Position numbers and translations under genes: made by a program. Shown one piece after another: positions 25,746 through 34,383 of a DNA stretch of 64,000 nucleotides. The DNA comes from M269 sp964640795. GTDB taxonomy: Bacteria; Pseudomonadota; Gammaproteobacteria; Enterobacterales; Alteromonadaceae. The notes under the pieces were generated by a model. That model was not told the DNA's origin. It did no database searches and saw only the letters and a list, made by a program, of their open reading frames with translations. The stretch spans positions 1-64,000 of the forward strand of contig CAZXIN010000015.1 of NCBI GenBank assembly GCA_964640795.1, given 5' to 3'. How positions within the stretch are numbered: position 1 is the first letter of the stretch; each line of letters opens with the position of its first letter.

Positions 25746-26993
25746 TTGAAGTATCTTAAGAATAAATTAATAAGCTGGTTTTGTAGTGGTAAATCGTTGC
25801 TGTTATTGATTGTTTTCACTGTCTTTAGCGTTCAATCTGAGGAAAGTAACGACTACCCAATATCTGAAAAGATTCAAAAAATAGAGCAGTTCCTTAATGA
25901 ATCTGAAAAAAATGGGTTTTCTGGTGCCGTTCTGGTTTCTTACAAAGGCAAAGTGCTGTTGAAGGAAGCTTATGGATACGCTGATCAAAAAGCGAAGATT
26001 CCCGCCACCACTAGCATGGTTTTTGGCTCGGGCTCATTGACAAAACAATTCACTGCGGCAGGTATTTTACAGCTGGTTAAAGAAGGTAAAATATCAACAG
26101 ATGACACACTTTCTCAGTTTTTTGATGACTTGCCAGAAGATAAACAGAAGATCACGCTGCATCAGTTACTGACACATACCTCTGGTATTCGTTCTTACTC
26201 TCGTTGTAAAGGTGACTCAGATTGCATTGACATGGAAGCAGATGAGTTCTTCAGTAAGACGTTTTCCACAAAGTTAAAATTTGAACCGGGTTCTCAATAC
26301 GAATACTCAAATGTTGGCTATTCCATCCTTGGCCGGATAATTGAGCTGGTGTCGACTGAAGAGTATGAAGTTTTTTTAAATCGCGTATTTTTCAAACCTT
26401 TGGGAATGAGTAAAACAGGCTCCCTAATACCAGACTGGGGTGCATCGCTTTACCCTAAGTACTATTTATACGGGAAAATTCAGGACGATAAACGTGATAC
26501 CTTTATTCCAAAGTACCAAAAAGCCAACAAAGTGACCTGGACGGTAAAAGCGAATGGCGGCATTCATACAACGCTATCTGACATGCATAAATGGATGTCA
26601 GCCTTGGCGAATCATGAAATCTTAACAGAAGAGCTAATCAATCTACTCACCGATAAACACGTCGAAATGACTACCTCGGGCAATAACTTCTACGGCTATG
26701 GTTGGGGGATGTTTACTACTAACCATCAGTCCGCAAAATTTGTGCCGCTCAATACAAAATTTGTGCGACATGGTGGTAGCAATCACTTTTTCAAATCAGA
26801 GGTTATATGGAAGCAAGACGAAGAGCAGCTTCAAATAATTATGCACGCTAACATGTATTCTAAAAGTGCGAACAGAGTGCCTCTTAATATCGTTAGATTT
26901 TGGTATAACCCAGAGAATGTTGATGAATTTAAAAAGTCTTTTTGGGCCCCTCTAGCTAAATGTATTTGGCCAGTTGCTAAATGGTTTGTATAA
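25746..26993 (+). CDS. Secreted serine hydrolase, class C beta-lactamase family
   Basis: This 415-residue protein has a signal peptide (FCSGKSLLLLIVFTVFSVQS) and a beta-lactamase/transpeptidase-like fold. The SxxK motif is SLTK (GSGSLTKQF), YxN is YSN (YSNVGYSILGRIIE) and the third motif is HGG (VRHGGSNHFF). The TTG at 25746 has AGGAGA 6 nt upstream and gives a proper signal peptide, so it is preferred over a GTG at 25656. The family includes esterases, D-aminopeptidases and PBP4-like proteins, so resistance activity should not be assumed. Confidence 0.83.
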   Translation: MKYLKNKLISWFCSGKSLLLLIVFTVFSVQSEESNDYPISEKIQKIEQFLNESEKNGFSGAVLVSYKGKVLLKEAYGYADQKAKIPATTSMVFGSGSLTKQFTAAGILQLVKEGKISTDDTLSQFFDDLPEDKQKITLHQLLTHTSGIRSYSRCKGDSDCIDMEADEFFSKTFSTKLKFEPGSQYEYSNVGYSILGRIIELVSTEEYEVFLNRVFFKPLGMSKTGSLIPDWGASLYPKYYLYGKIQDDKRDTFIPKYQKANKVTWTVKANGGIHTTLSDMHKWMSALANHEILTEELINLLTDKHVEMTTSGNNFYGYGWGMFTTNHQSAKFVPLNTKFVRHGGSNHFFKSEVIWKQDEEQLQIIMHANMYSKSANRVPLNIVRFWYNPENVDEFKKSFWAPLAKCIWPVAKWFV

Positions 26994-27118
26994 CGTAATT
27001 CATGAAGCTTGCAAAGAATATGGTCCAGCTCTGGAGCGTATTCAGGTTGCAAACTATAAATGTAATTTGGCCTTAGCAAGATTGAAACGATCTCTATGAA
27101 TCACACATGTGAGCTAAT

Positions 27119-27345
27119 AGATATCAGAGCAATCTTCGTTTAAATAATTATTCCAGTCGACTAAAGGTTCGAACAAATAGTTCGAACTTTTTCTAAGAAG
27201 GTCCATTATTTCCTTATCTTATTGATTCTATTTAATCGATTTTTTCTCAGCCTCTAAGTCTATGAATTTTAAATGTATTGTGGTTAGAAATCTGAATGGC
27301 GTCAGTATCGTTTTCTACAGCTCTACCCACTTAACGGGGGATCGG
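27119..27345. repeat. Dispersed repeat copy B (tRNA-Lys 3'-flank-like scar)
   Basis: This copy includes a left part homologous to copy A. It then has 27209-27240 and 27277-27299, which match the tRNA-Lys flank (24 of 32 and 20 of 23 bases), and finally the 26-bp segment shared exactly with copy A. The minus strand reads SSNYLFEPLVDWNNYL through the left part, a peptide related to that in copy A. The rest of the 26994-27508 gap shows nothing else. Confidence 0.65.
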
Positions 27346-27508
27346 TATAATCTCGAACTTAATTTGTAATTCTCAATGTTTCTGAAACTATGGGCTCCTC
27401 TTCGGAGCATTCCCATCTTGCTGTGAAGTCCCTGATTCCACCTAGTTAATGGGAAGTATAGAGAGGTATTTTGAGTCTCAATGGTTAGGTTTTAAGCAAG
27501 ACTTGTAT

Positions 27509-28228
27509 TTATGCTTGAAAAAGAAATGTTTTCTTCAAAGCGTAATTTAAAAGAACCCATAATACAGCTGCATTGGTCAAATTAATAAGTGGCGAGTAAA
27601 TGTTATATATAACAGCTGATTGAATATTCAATATATGCCGGAAAAAGTATTCGATAACAAATAAAGCAACAATCGGGACCGCGAGGCCGATTAAATTGTA
27701 CAAGCTCCAATCGATTGGCGTTTTATGTATTTCTTTTGACCAAAACTTGAAAGCAGTGACTCTTTGCAATATTAAATGTCTGCTAATAATATTGGCGGCA
27801 ACAACAATAATAGAAAAAGTAATTAAGGGTGTTTGGTCATAAGCTGTAAGTAACCAATATAATTCTGCAGCTACCATGCATAAAAGGAGGGCTAAAGCAA
27901 ACTTTGCAAGCTTGTCATATCTTAACTGAAAGAAAGTATATGCCGAGAAAATGTAAATCAATGACTTGATAACGACATTAGCCCTAAGGCTATCAAAGTA
28001 GTAAACAATATCTGGAAAAGTGTGATTGAAAGTAATAATAATCAATATGCTTAGTAAGTTTTTGTCATAACGAAAATGCAGCCCCAAGCTAAGTAAGGTT
28101 AATGTATATAATGTGTCGCTAACTAAGCTAGTACCAAGATATGAATAAAAGCTTACTGTAATCGCTACTGCAATTACTGCAACTTCAGAAAGCTTTTGAA
28201 AGTAATACCTAGTCAGACCATTTTTCAA
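27509..28228 (-). CDS. Polytopic membrane protein of unknown function
   Basis: This 239-residue protein has about seven hydrophobic segments and few charged loops. I do not recognise a family. The only start that keeps the first helix is a TTG at 28228 without a strong ribosome-binding site, so the N-terminus is uncertain. It stands alone on the minus strand between repeat B and a plus-strand membrane gene. Confidence 0.55.
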   Translation of the reverse strand: MKNGLTRYYFQKLSEVAVIAVAITVSFYSYLGTSLVSDTLYTLTLLSLGLHFRYDKNLLSILIIITFNHTFPDIVYYFDSLRANVVIKSLIYIFSAYTFFQLRYDKLAKFALALLLCMVAAELYWLLTAYDQTPLITFSIIVVAANIISRHLILQRVTAFKFWSKEIHKTPIDWSLYNLIGLAVPIVALFVIEYFFRHILNIQSAVIYNIYSPLINLTNAAVLWVLLNYALKKTFLFQA

Positions 28229-28705
28229 TATTAGTTACCATTACATATACAAAAAGATTTGAGTAGGTTTGATTGTAATTGATTATTCGGCTAACCAGAA
28301 TCTAGATCTAGGTACTGGTGTAATGTTGATACTTTGAGTTTGGCCCCTTTAGGAAGATGAAAGCTCTCTGTGAGGTAAACTTTGAACTTCCTGACACTCT
28401 CCCTCTAAGTTGTTGAAATTATTTTTTCTGGGGCAAGTGGTATTAAGTGTTTGCTGCTGTGATTATAAAATACACACCATATGGTGGTCTCTTCTGAGTA
28501 CAAACTGTGTGAAAGCGAGAATTAACGCAACGCCAGACAATCTTTTGCTTTTCACATGAGCATTATCCGGAAAGAGTGAATTGCCGCCTCTCACAATATA
28601 TATAGCAACATGTAACGTGGACATTCACATACCGATATCGTCCTCTATGCCGAATGGCATTTATCTACATTATTTTTAACTGAATGATATTGCAGGCTAA
28701 AGAGG
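28229..28705. other. Intergenic region, nothing recognised
   Basis: This 477-bp gap separates divergent genes and should carry both promoters. No RNA gene, clear hairpin or reading frame was supported. Confidence 0.4.
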
Positions 28706-29218
28706 TTGAAAATAAAAAACAAAACCCTAGATTGGTTAATCGTCAATCATTTTGAAAAGTATCTAGTATTGGAAAATAAATGTGGAAGGGGGCTTGCGGA
28801 AGTCTTTGAAACTGATTCTGTAATAAAGGTTTTAGTGCTGTGCATATTAACTGTTGGTTCCTACCTTATGTATAAGCTTTATCGCTTTTCCAGCCAAATT
28901 AATCAAAAGACAGATTTAAAAATACCTAAAGTTTTTATCTATATAACTATCTTATTATTTACTGTTTCATTAGGTAGCTTACTTTATGACTTAGCTAATT
29001 TTCATGGCCTAACCATTTTGAACAGAACAATAGGTATCCATATGGTTTCGAGTGTTTTTGATGTAGCGTGGATAATTATGGTTCGTCATCGTATTAACCT
29101 AATTTCTGGCTCAAAAAGAGGTGATAGCCTTTGGTTAAGCCCTGTTATTACGTCAGTTTTTCATGTGATATACATGCAATACAAAATTAATCAGGGTTTG
29201 GTTATAAGTACTAAATAA
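28706..29218 (+). CDS. Small membrane protein of unknown function (DUF4234-like pattern)
   Basis: This 170-residue protein has three to four predicted transmembrane helices (LCILTVGSYLMYKLY; VFIYITILLFTVSLGSLLYDL; VSSVFDVAWIIMV; SPVITSVFHVIYMQYKIN). The Leu-Cys-Ile-Thr-x-Gly-Tyr start of helix one followed by Tyr-Arg, and the closing helix ending YMQYKIN, resemble DUF4234-type proteins. That is a visual impression only. The TTG start at 28706 directly abuts AGAGG; GCAGG at 28692 is better spaced. Confidence 0.55.
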   Translation: MKIKNKTLDWLIVNHFEKYLVLENKCGRGLAEVFETDSVIKVLVLCILTVGSYLMYKLYRFSSQINQKTDLKIPKVFIYITILLFTVSLGSLLYDLANFHGLTILNRTIGIHMVSSVFDVAWIIMVRHRINLISGSKRGDSLWLSPVITSVFHVIYMQYKINQGLVISTK

Positions 29219-29587
29219 CGAAAACCCAATTTTAACAGTAACTTTTACACGCTTTTCATCTCGGAAGGCTCGCAATTGGCGTTAAATTGTTATCGAAGCC
29301 ACGAATAAAAATAAACCAGCTAGTCAGAAGCATTTTGAGTTGACCTCTGCATTTAATCAGATTATCGATGTTTCGTTTAGAGCGAATAGACGACATGGAA
29401 GTTTCGTTGAAAGCCAAGTTTAGACCCTTCACTTAAGCTCAAAAGCGAGTGGTTGCTATTTTAAAATACGTTATTCCTATATCGAAGAACGCATATGGCT
29501 TATTTGAATTGCTTGTGCTTGCAACTAAAGGCCAAGCAACATTCCTTATATTTCAAACTAGACACGGCTTAGCCCTCACCGATGCAT
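29219..29587. other. Intergenic region with short open frame
   Basis: This 369-bp stretch contains a plus-strand frame of about 46 codons (ending TAG near 29420) that reads plausibly as protein (KHFELTSAFNQIIDVSFRA), but no start or family is evident. It could be a decayed gene end. Confidence 0.3.
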
Positions 29588-30811
29588 TCAATCCATCAAG
29601 TCCAGAACATACGCAGCGCCTGACTCATTGCCGTTGTCATCGCGTTGAGGAGCCGCAATGATCGCGGTTTTGTTTGTAAGAGCGACATTCCAACCAAACC
29701 TATCTTCTGGCATACCATCACTAGCCATCATTTTCGATGTATAACGCCATTGCCCCTGTTGTTTTTTGAACACATACAAAGCACCTGTATTATTGCCAAT
29801 AGCATCATGGTGCATAGCACTGATTAAGGCCGTTTCTTCGTATAGCGCCACACCACGAGCGAATCTGTCATCAGCCTTACCATCAGGTGCAACTAACTTT
29901 TGTGTTTGAATCCATTTGTTTTTTGTTCGCTCAAATATGTAGGCAGAACCCGCATCTACACCAACACCTTCTATATCGTCTCTTCTGGCAGAGATGAGTG
30001 CTGTATCGCCATACAGAGCAACTCTTACGCCAAAGATATCTGTGTTTGCGCCATCTTTAGCCATAAGCTTTGCTTGATGATTCCATTGCTTACCATCAAA
30101 GGTATAGGCATAAACGGCACCGGCTTTTTCTGCTTGTTCATCATTTAGGTCAGCGCCAACTAGAATAGTATCATTGTGAATGGCTATACTGATGCCGAAC
30201 AAATCGCCTGCAGCTCCGTCTTTTGCCGTTAGTTTGGCTTGAAACTGCCATGCGTCTTTGTTTCGTAGGTAAACGTATGCTGACCCTGAGTCTTTATGTG
30301 GTGTATCACTGTGAGGTGCGCCAATGACAAGGAAGCGCTCTGTAAGAGCGATACTTTGACCAAAGGTGTCGCCAGCTTTGGCATCAATCGCGGTTAAAAT
30401 TTGCTTTTGCGACCATGAATTAGTTTTTCTCTCAAAGGCAAATACCGCACCGGCATCTTTACCTTTATCATCTCTTCTTATCACACCTAACATTGCCATG
30501 TTGTTTTTCAACGCCACATTACCGCCGAGAGTGTCATCAGTATATGCAGGTTCTGCGATTAATTTTGCCTGCTGTTGCCAGCCTCTAGATCCAAGTGAAT
30601 AGATATAGGCTGCTCCCGAATCTTCAGCATTCTTATTGTCGGCTTTGTGCGCACCGACGAGTGCTGTTGTGCCATCTATTGCAACACTATAGCCAAAATT
30701 GTCTCCTGCTTTGCCATCATTAGGTAATAACTTCTGCTGCTTTCCATAACTTTGGCAAGTGACTATCAAGGCGAAACATGATAAAAATTTAAAAATGGAT
30801 CTAGCTTTCAT
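29588..30811 (-). CDS. Secreted seven-blade FG-GAP (integrin-alpha-like) repeat protein
   Basis: This 407-residue protein has a signal peptide (MKARSIFKFLSCFALIVTC) and seven FG-GAP-like repeats of about 55 residues. The repeat cores are GDNFGYSV, DDTLGGNV, GDTFGQSI, GDLFGISI, TDIFGVRV, DDRFARGV and EDRFGWNV. Each is followed by a hydrophobic strand and a GAAYIY/GSAYVY-type strand, predicting a seven-bladed beta-propeller, probably extracellular. Repeats 2 and 6 have degenerate FG motifs. The ATG at 30811 gives the compact signal peptide; an ATG at 30826 is also possible. The 5' end of this gene is duplicated in part at 31986-32064. Confidence 0.8.
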   Translation of the reverse strand: MKARSIFKFLSCFALIVTCQSYGKQQKLLPNDGKAGDNFGYSVAIDGTTALVGAHKADNKNAEDSGAAYIYSLGSRGWQQQAKLIAEPAYTDDTLGGNVALKNNMAMLGVIRRDDKGKDAGAVFAFERKTNSWSQKQILTAIDAKAGDTFGQSIALTERFLVIGAPHSDTPHKDSGSAYVYLRNKDAWQFQAKLTAKDGAAGDLFGISIAIHNDTILVGADLNDEQAEKAGAVYAYTFDGKQWNHQAKLMAKDGANTDIFGVRVALYGDTALISARRDDIEGVGVDAGSAYIFERTKNKWIQTQKLVAPDGKADDRFARGVALYEETALISAMHHDAIGNNTGALYVFKKQQGQWRYTSKMMASDGMPEDRFGWNVALTNKTAIIAAPQRDDNGNESGAAYVLDLMD

Positions 30812-31184
30812 TAGTACGTTTTGCATTCGATATTGGCATAGAAGTAAGCTATTCGACTCGTCATAGCTTAACAAGGGATAATCGATGAAGTGACAAACAT
30901 CAGAGTTATAAATAAATCCGGCTATTGTAGCTACTGCAGATAAGGATTTGATTTAACGTTGTAGGCAATATAAGGCACTGTCATTAAGTTGAGCTGTCAT
31001 ACAATTTTCTATTCCTCAACGACGACTTATGACACAAAAGGGATGTAACGGAGACCCTAAAAACCTTACACTTCAATAGATTGATCATATAAAAGAATTA
31101 TCGCAAACTAGAGGCAAATAATCATCGAATAACTCAAAATTACACAGTTAGCTCAAATCACTATCAAAGGATTGGTACACAGCT
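30812..31184. other. Upstream region of FG-GAP and HExxH genes
   Basis: This divergent intergenic region contains the first copy of a 178-bp direct repeat (30849-31026). Any promoter of the FG-GAP gene lies within the repeat, so the second copy may carry the same promoter. Confidence 0.5.
30849..31026. repeat. 178-bp direct repeat, copy 1
   Basis: This sequence recurs at 32049-32226 with one mismatch (G30996 versus A32196). The offset is exactly 1200 bp. It lies immediately upstream of the FG-GAP gene. Confidence 0.95.
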
Positions 31185-31973
31185 ATGTTCAACTTTTTAA
31201 AACCCAAGAGTTTACTGAGTAGTGAGGACTCTTACTTCCAGTTAGAAACCTTTAAATGGCTATTGAAATATTTCGGTGGCAATGATTTTTTCGGTGATAC
31301 AATTTTAGTGCTACCGACTAGAGAGCATTTCCCCGGTAAATTTGATAGTGAATCCGAAGCTGCTGAAGCAACATTTAGAGCAGTCCAAAAATATTGTGGT
31401 TTGGAAAATTGGCCTTGTAGGTTGGAAGTTCAAGAAGGGGATATTAACCCCCAGATTGCACCTACAATTGCTATTCAGAATACTCCTGTAAATCCACTTG
31501 GAACTTTCGCCGTAACTGAAGAGCAAGAGGTCGTCATTACCTATAACCCTTCTTTATTATCAAAACCTGAGCAGATGGTCGCAACATTTGCACATGAATT
31601 GGCTCACTATTTGACTGCAACAGCTAAGGAGCCTCCACCCGGAGGGTGGGAAAATTGGGAATTTGCGACGGATATAACAGCTACTTTTTTAGGCTTCGGT
31701 GTTTTTATGGCAAATAGTACTTTTTCATTTAAACAATTTTTAGATGCTGATGCTCAAGGTTGGCAATCTAGCCATAATGGCTATTTGTCAGAAGCAGAAA
31801 ACTCATACGCGCTGGCAATATTCCTTGCTTTAAAGAGAATCCCTCTAGAGGAAGTCCTAAGCTACTTAAAACCGAATCTTAGGAAGATGTTAAAAAAAGC
31901 AAGTAACGAAATTGTACAGAAAAAAGTTTTACATGAGTTATCAACAGTACAGTTCGTTGGCAACGAAAGCTAG
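31185..31973 (+). CDS. HExxH putative zinc metallopeptidase-like protein
   Basis: This 262-residue protein has no signal peptide or transmembrane helix. FAHELAHYLTA (HExxH near residues 136-140) is followed about 20 residues later by NWEFATDITATFLGFG, where an acidic residue could be a third zinc ligand. The N-terminal part (TILVLPTREHFPG) may bind a partner or substrate. I do not know a named family. The gene is bracketed by two copies of a 178-bp repeat, so it looks like an insertion or part of a duplicated unit. Proteolytic activity is inferred from HExxH only. Confidence 0.65.
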   Translation: MFNFLKPKSLLSSEDSYFQLETFKWLLKYFGGNDFFGDTILVLPTREHFPGKFDSESEAAEATFRAVQKYCGLENWPCRLEVQEGDINPQIAPTIAIQNTPVNPLGTFAVTEEQEVVITYNPSLLSKPEQMVATFAHELAHYLTATAKEPPPGGWENWEFATDITATFLGFGVFMANSTFSFKQFLDADAQGWQSSHNGYLSEAENSYALAIFLALKRIPLEEVLSYLKPNLRKMLKKASNEIVQKKVLHELSTVQFVGNES

Positions 31974-31985
31974 TTTGTAAGAGTG

Positions 31986-32064
31986 AATTGTCTTCTGCTT
32001 TACCATCATTAGGTAATAACTTTTGCTGCTTTCCATAACTTTGGCAAACTATTCGACTCGTCAT
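31986..32064 (-). pseudogene. Fragment of a duplicated FG-GAP gene 5' end
   Basis: Positions 31986-32047 match 30697-30758 inside the FG-GAP gene almost exactly, and encode the same CQSYGKQQKLLPNDGKA. They are joined directly to the 178-bp repeat. The 90 bp between them in the intact copy (30759-30848), encoding the start and signal peptide, are missing. The frame breaks soon after, so no functional product is expected. Confidence 0.8.
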
Positions 32065-32226
32065 AGCTTAACAAGGGATAATCGATGAAGTGACAAACAT
32101 CAGAGTTATAAATAAATCCGGCTATTGTAGCTACTGCAGATAAGGATTTGATTTAACGTTGTAGGCAATATAAGGCACTGTCATTAAGTTGAGCTATCAT
32201 ACAATTTTCTATTCCTCAACGACGAC
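32049..32226. repeat. 178-bp direct repeat, copy 2
   Basis: This is the second copy of 30849-31026 with one mismatch, in direct orientation 1200 bp downstream, between the HExxH gene and the second serine hydrolase. It sits in the 481-bp gap 31974-32454, which otherwise shows only the FG-GAP fragment and the presumed promoter of the next gene. Confidence 0.95.
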
Positions 32227-32454
32227 AAAACGAAATATCACGTACTGACCAATTGAATTCATGCAATTAAAGTTATCTATAGAAGCATTATCAATCATGT
32301 TTCTATCACCTTATTTCGGCATTGTGCGATGAGCAACCACTGATTTAGATAAGCAGCAGAAAGTCAGTGAAAAATCAGGTTTTATTCATGCAAATTCTCT
32401 TGTAAAGCACTAGCTTATTAACCAAATAAGTGAATATGTATAAAAGAGAAAAAG

Positions 32455-33672
32455 ATGAAATCTTGGTCAAGCTATAAAAAATTACTTATTAGTACAATTG
32501 TCGTCAGTTTCAGTTTTGTCGTTTCTTCTGACGAAGTGCTGCAGCGCGCACCAGAGGCTACAGATGCTGAGGCAAGTTTAATGCATTGGGAGACATTCGA
32601 GGATATTCCAAAGTTAGAAAATGCATTCTTTGATGTATCACCACAAGATAGGAAAGACGGTATTCAAGTTGGCCTTTTGGGCAAAGGTGCGGGAGATAAA
32701 GCCAAGATACAGGCTTTGGCACAGGAAATAGCAGAAGGCAAACACGGCCAATACGATAGCTTACTGATTGCACAAAATGGCAAGTTGTTATTTGAATCTT
32801 ATTACAATCGCGGTCGTATTAACCTGCCTCACCCTCAGTCTTCGGCAACAAAATCCTATACCAGTCTAGCACTAGGAAGAGCTATCCAACTGGGGTATCT
32901 GACAATGAGTGATCTTGAAAAGCCAATAGTCCATTTTTTGAAAGACTTAGATCCTTCGAAATTTGCTGACGGCGTCGATAAAATAACCTTACATCAAGCC
33001 TTAACAATGACAACCGGTATCCGCATCACCGAAGAAAATTGGAAAGTGATACGAGAGGATCCTAGTTTAGTTCAAGGGCAACAAGAAATTCAGGAGATTT
33101 TTGAACGAACAGCACCTATAACTCATGCCTCTAAGACGTTCAAATATGGCACAGGTCCCGGAATTGTGATGCACGTCATTGAAGCTGTTGTGCCAGGTAC
33201 AGCCAAAGACTTCATTAAACGTGAGTTACTCGACAAGTTAGGCATTCATCGATACGGGTGGGAAACAGCTATAAGCGGTATACCTGAATCTGGTTGGGGT
33301 GTCAGTTTAACCTCGCGGGACATGGCTAAGGTAGGCTTAATCGCAATAAATAAAGGTCGGTGGAACGGCGAGCAGTTAATTTCGAAAGACTATATTGAGA
33401 AGTCTACAGAGAGACTTTTATTCAATGGCGATGATGATATCTTCGGCGGTGGGGAGGATGTCTTGAATCAAGGCTATGGATATTTTTGGTGGGTAACTGA
33501 CTTGCAATATAAAGATAAAGTTTATACCAGCGCGTCTGCACAAGGTGGTGGTGGAATCTTCATTTCAATGGTTAAAGAGCTAGACTTAGTTGTTATAGTT
33601 ACCGCGGCTCACCGAGAGCATGGCACACAGCAACTTATCGCGCAGAGAATTATTCCTGTATTTAGTGACTAG
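32455..33672 (+). CDS. Secreted serine hydrolase, beta-lactamase-like, second copy
   Basis: This 405-residue protein has a signal peptide (LLISTIVVSFSFVVSSDE). Its SxxK motif is SATK (SSATKSYTSLALG). The expected YxN position reads YGT (FKYGTGPGIVMHVIE), and the third motif is probably QGGGG (ASAQGGGGIFI). The overall layout (HQALTMTTGI, GWGVSLTSRDMAKVGLI) is that of class C beta-lactamase-related esterases. It differs strongly from the protein at 25746, so the two are not recent duplicates. A purine-rich AGAGAAAAAG precedes the ATG. Confidence 0.8.
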   Translation: MKSWSSYKKLLISTIVVSFSFVVSSDEVLQRAPEATDAEASLMHWETFEDIPKLENAFFDVSPQDRKDGIQVGLLGKGAGDKAKIQALAQEIAEGKHGQYDSLLIAQNGKLLFESYYNRGRINLPHPQSSATKSYTSLALGRAIQLGYLTMSDLEKPIVHFLKDLDPSKFADGVDKITLHQALTMTTGIRITEENWKVIREDPSLVQGQQEIQEIFERTAPITHASKTFKYGTGPGIVMHVIEAVVPGTAKDFIKRELLDKLGIHRYGWETAISGIPESGWGVSLTSRDMAKVGLIAINKGRWNGEQLISKDYIEKSTERLLFNGDDDIFGGGEDVLNQGYGYFWWVTDLQYKDKVYTSASAQGGGGIFISMVKELDLVVIVTAAHREHGTQQLIAQRIIPVFSD

Positions 33673-33698
33673 GGGGCTACTTTCAAGGTGCCCCTCTG

Positions 33699-33730
33699 TT
33701 TCCTTATACCATTGATTCAATTCATTAATT
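33699..33730. repeat. Dispersed repeat copy D (tRNA-Lys flank)
   Basis: Twenty-nine of 32 bases match 20439-20470, the sequence directly after tRNA-Lys, with no gaps. It lies 27 bp after the serine hydrolase stop. Confidence 0.75.
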
Positions 33731-33749
33731 CGAACTCCACTCCATCAAT

Positions 33750-33767
33750 GAAGGCTAGTCAGCCTTC
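33750..33767. terminator. Hairpin between convergent genes
   Basis: GAAGGCT (33750-33756), AGTC and AGCCTTC (33761-33767) form a perfect 7-bp stem. No long T run follows on either strand, so it may be a weak terminator for the convergent hydrolase and membrane-protein genes. Confidence 0.35.
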
Positions 33768-33810
33768 TGTGTATTAAGGCTATTTTATTCGATAGATGCT
33801 TTTTGGGGTT

Positions 33811-34383
33811 TTATCTACAATCTGACTGCATTTCTAATAAAGTGGCCAATTGCTGGCGCTTTCGTTTAATACGAAAATGAAGCCAAACAAAAATGAAGAG
33901 AGAAGAAGCCATCAGCCCTGTGCTACCAGCAATTATGTTGCTGAATGAAATCCGAGTAAGGTCTAAGTAATAAACAGCCAAAGCAACAGGTAGAACAGCA
34001 ACGTAAGTTATCGCAGTGTTTCTGGCAAAGAGGCTTAATTTTATTTCAATTTCACATTGCCTAATAAGCTGTGTCAATGTGCCTTTTGCACTCTTGTCTC
34101 TCCATTGCACATAAGGCCAACTCAACTTAATTGAAATGTAAGACAACACTGGGATAAGAAATAAAAGGGTTAGCCCCAACATCCAAAACAGAAGGTCACC
34201 TTCACTTTGAATTAAAAAACCTATCCCACCCACAACAGAAGCAAGCGCAACAAGGGTGGTGTACACTATTCCACACCAATACCAAATTAAGTTATACCTT
34301 GCTCTCTTGAGCAATGCTTCGTGAGGTAGTTGTACCGATTGCCAAATGGCTTTGATCTCGCTTAAAAAATCATTCTGATTCAT
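33811..34383 (-). CDS. Membrane protein partner of ECF sigma factor
   Basis: This 190-residue protein has four transmembrane helices in two hairpins (NLIWYWCGIVYTTLVALASVV; FWMLGLTLLFLIPVLSYISI; ITYVAVLPVALAVYYL; AGSTGLMASSLFIFVWLHF) and a cytoplasmic N-terminus. The ATG at 34383 overlaps the sigma gene stop (ATGA), so the two are made together. By position it could restrain the sigma factor, but it has no recognisable zinc-finger anti-sigma motif. Confidence 0.65.
   Translation of the reverse strand: MNQNDFLSEIKAIWQSVQLPHEALLKRARYNLIWYWCGIVYTTLVALASVVGGIGFLIQSEGDLLFWMLGLTLLFLIPVLSYISIKLSWPYVQWRDKSAKGTLTQLIRQCEIEIKLSLFARNTAITYVAVLPVALAVYYLDLTRISFSNIIAGSTGLMASSLFIFVWLHFRIKRKRQQLATLLEMQSDCR

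Noticed and set aside
27380..27412. Hairpin GCTCC-TCTTC-GGAGC as a terminator
   Set aside because: The stem is only five base pairs and no T run follows on either strand.
29449..29661. 70-codon plus-strand frame overlapping the end of the FG-GAP gene
   Set aside because: It has no ribosome-binding site, no family resemblance, and its 3' part is antisense to a clear gene.
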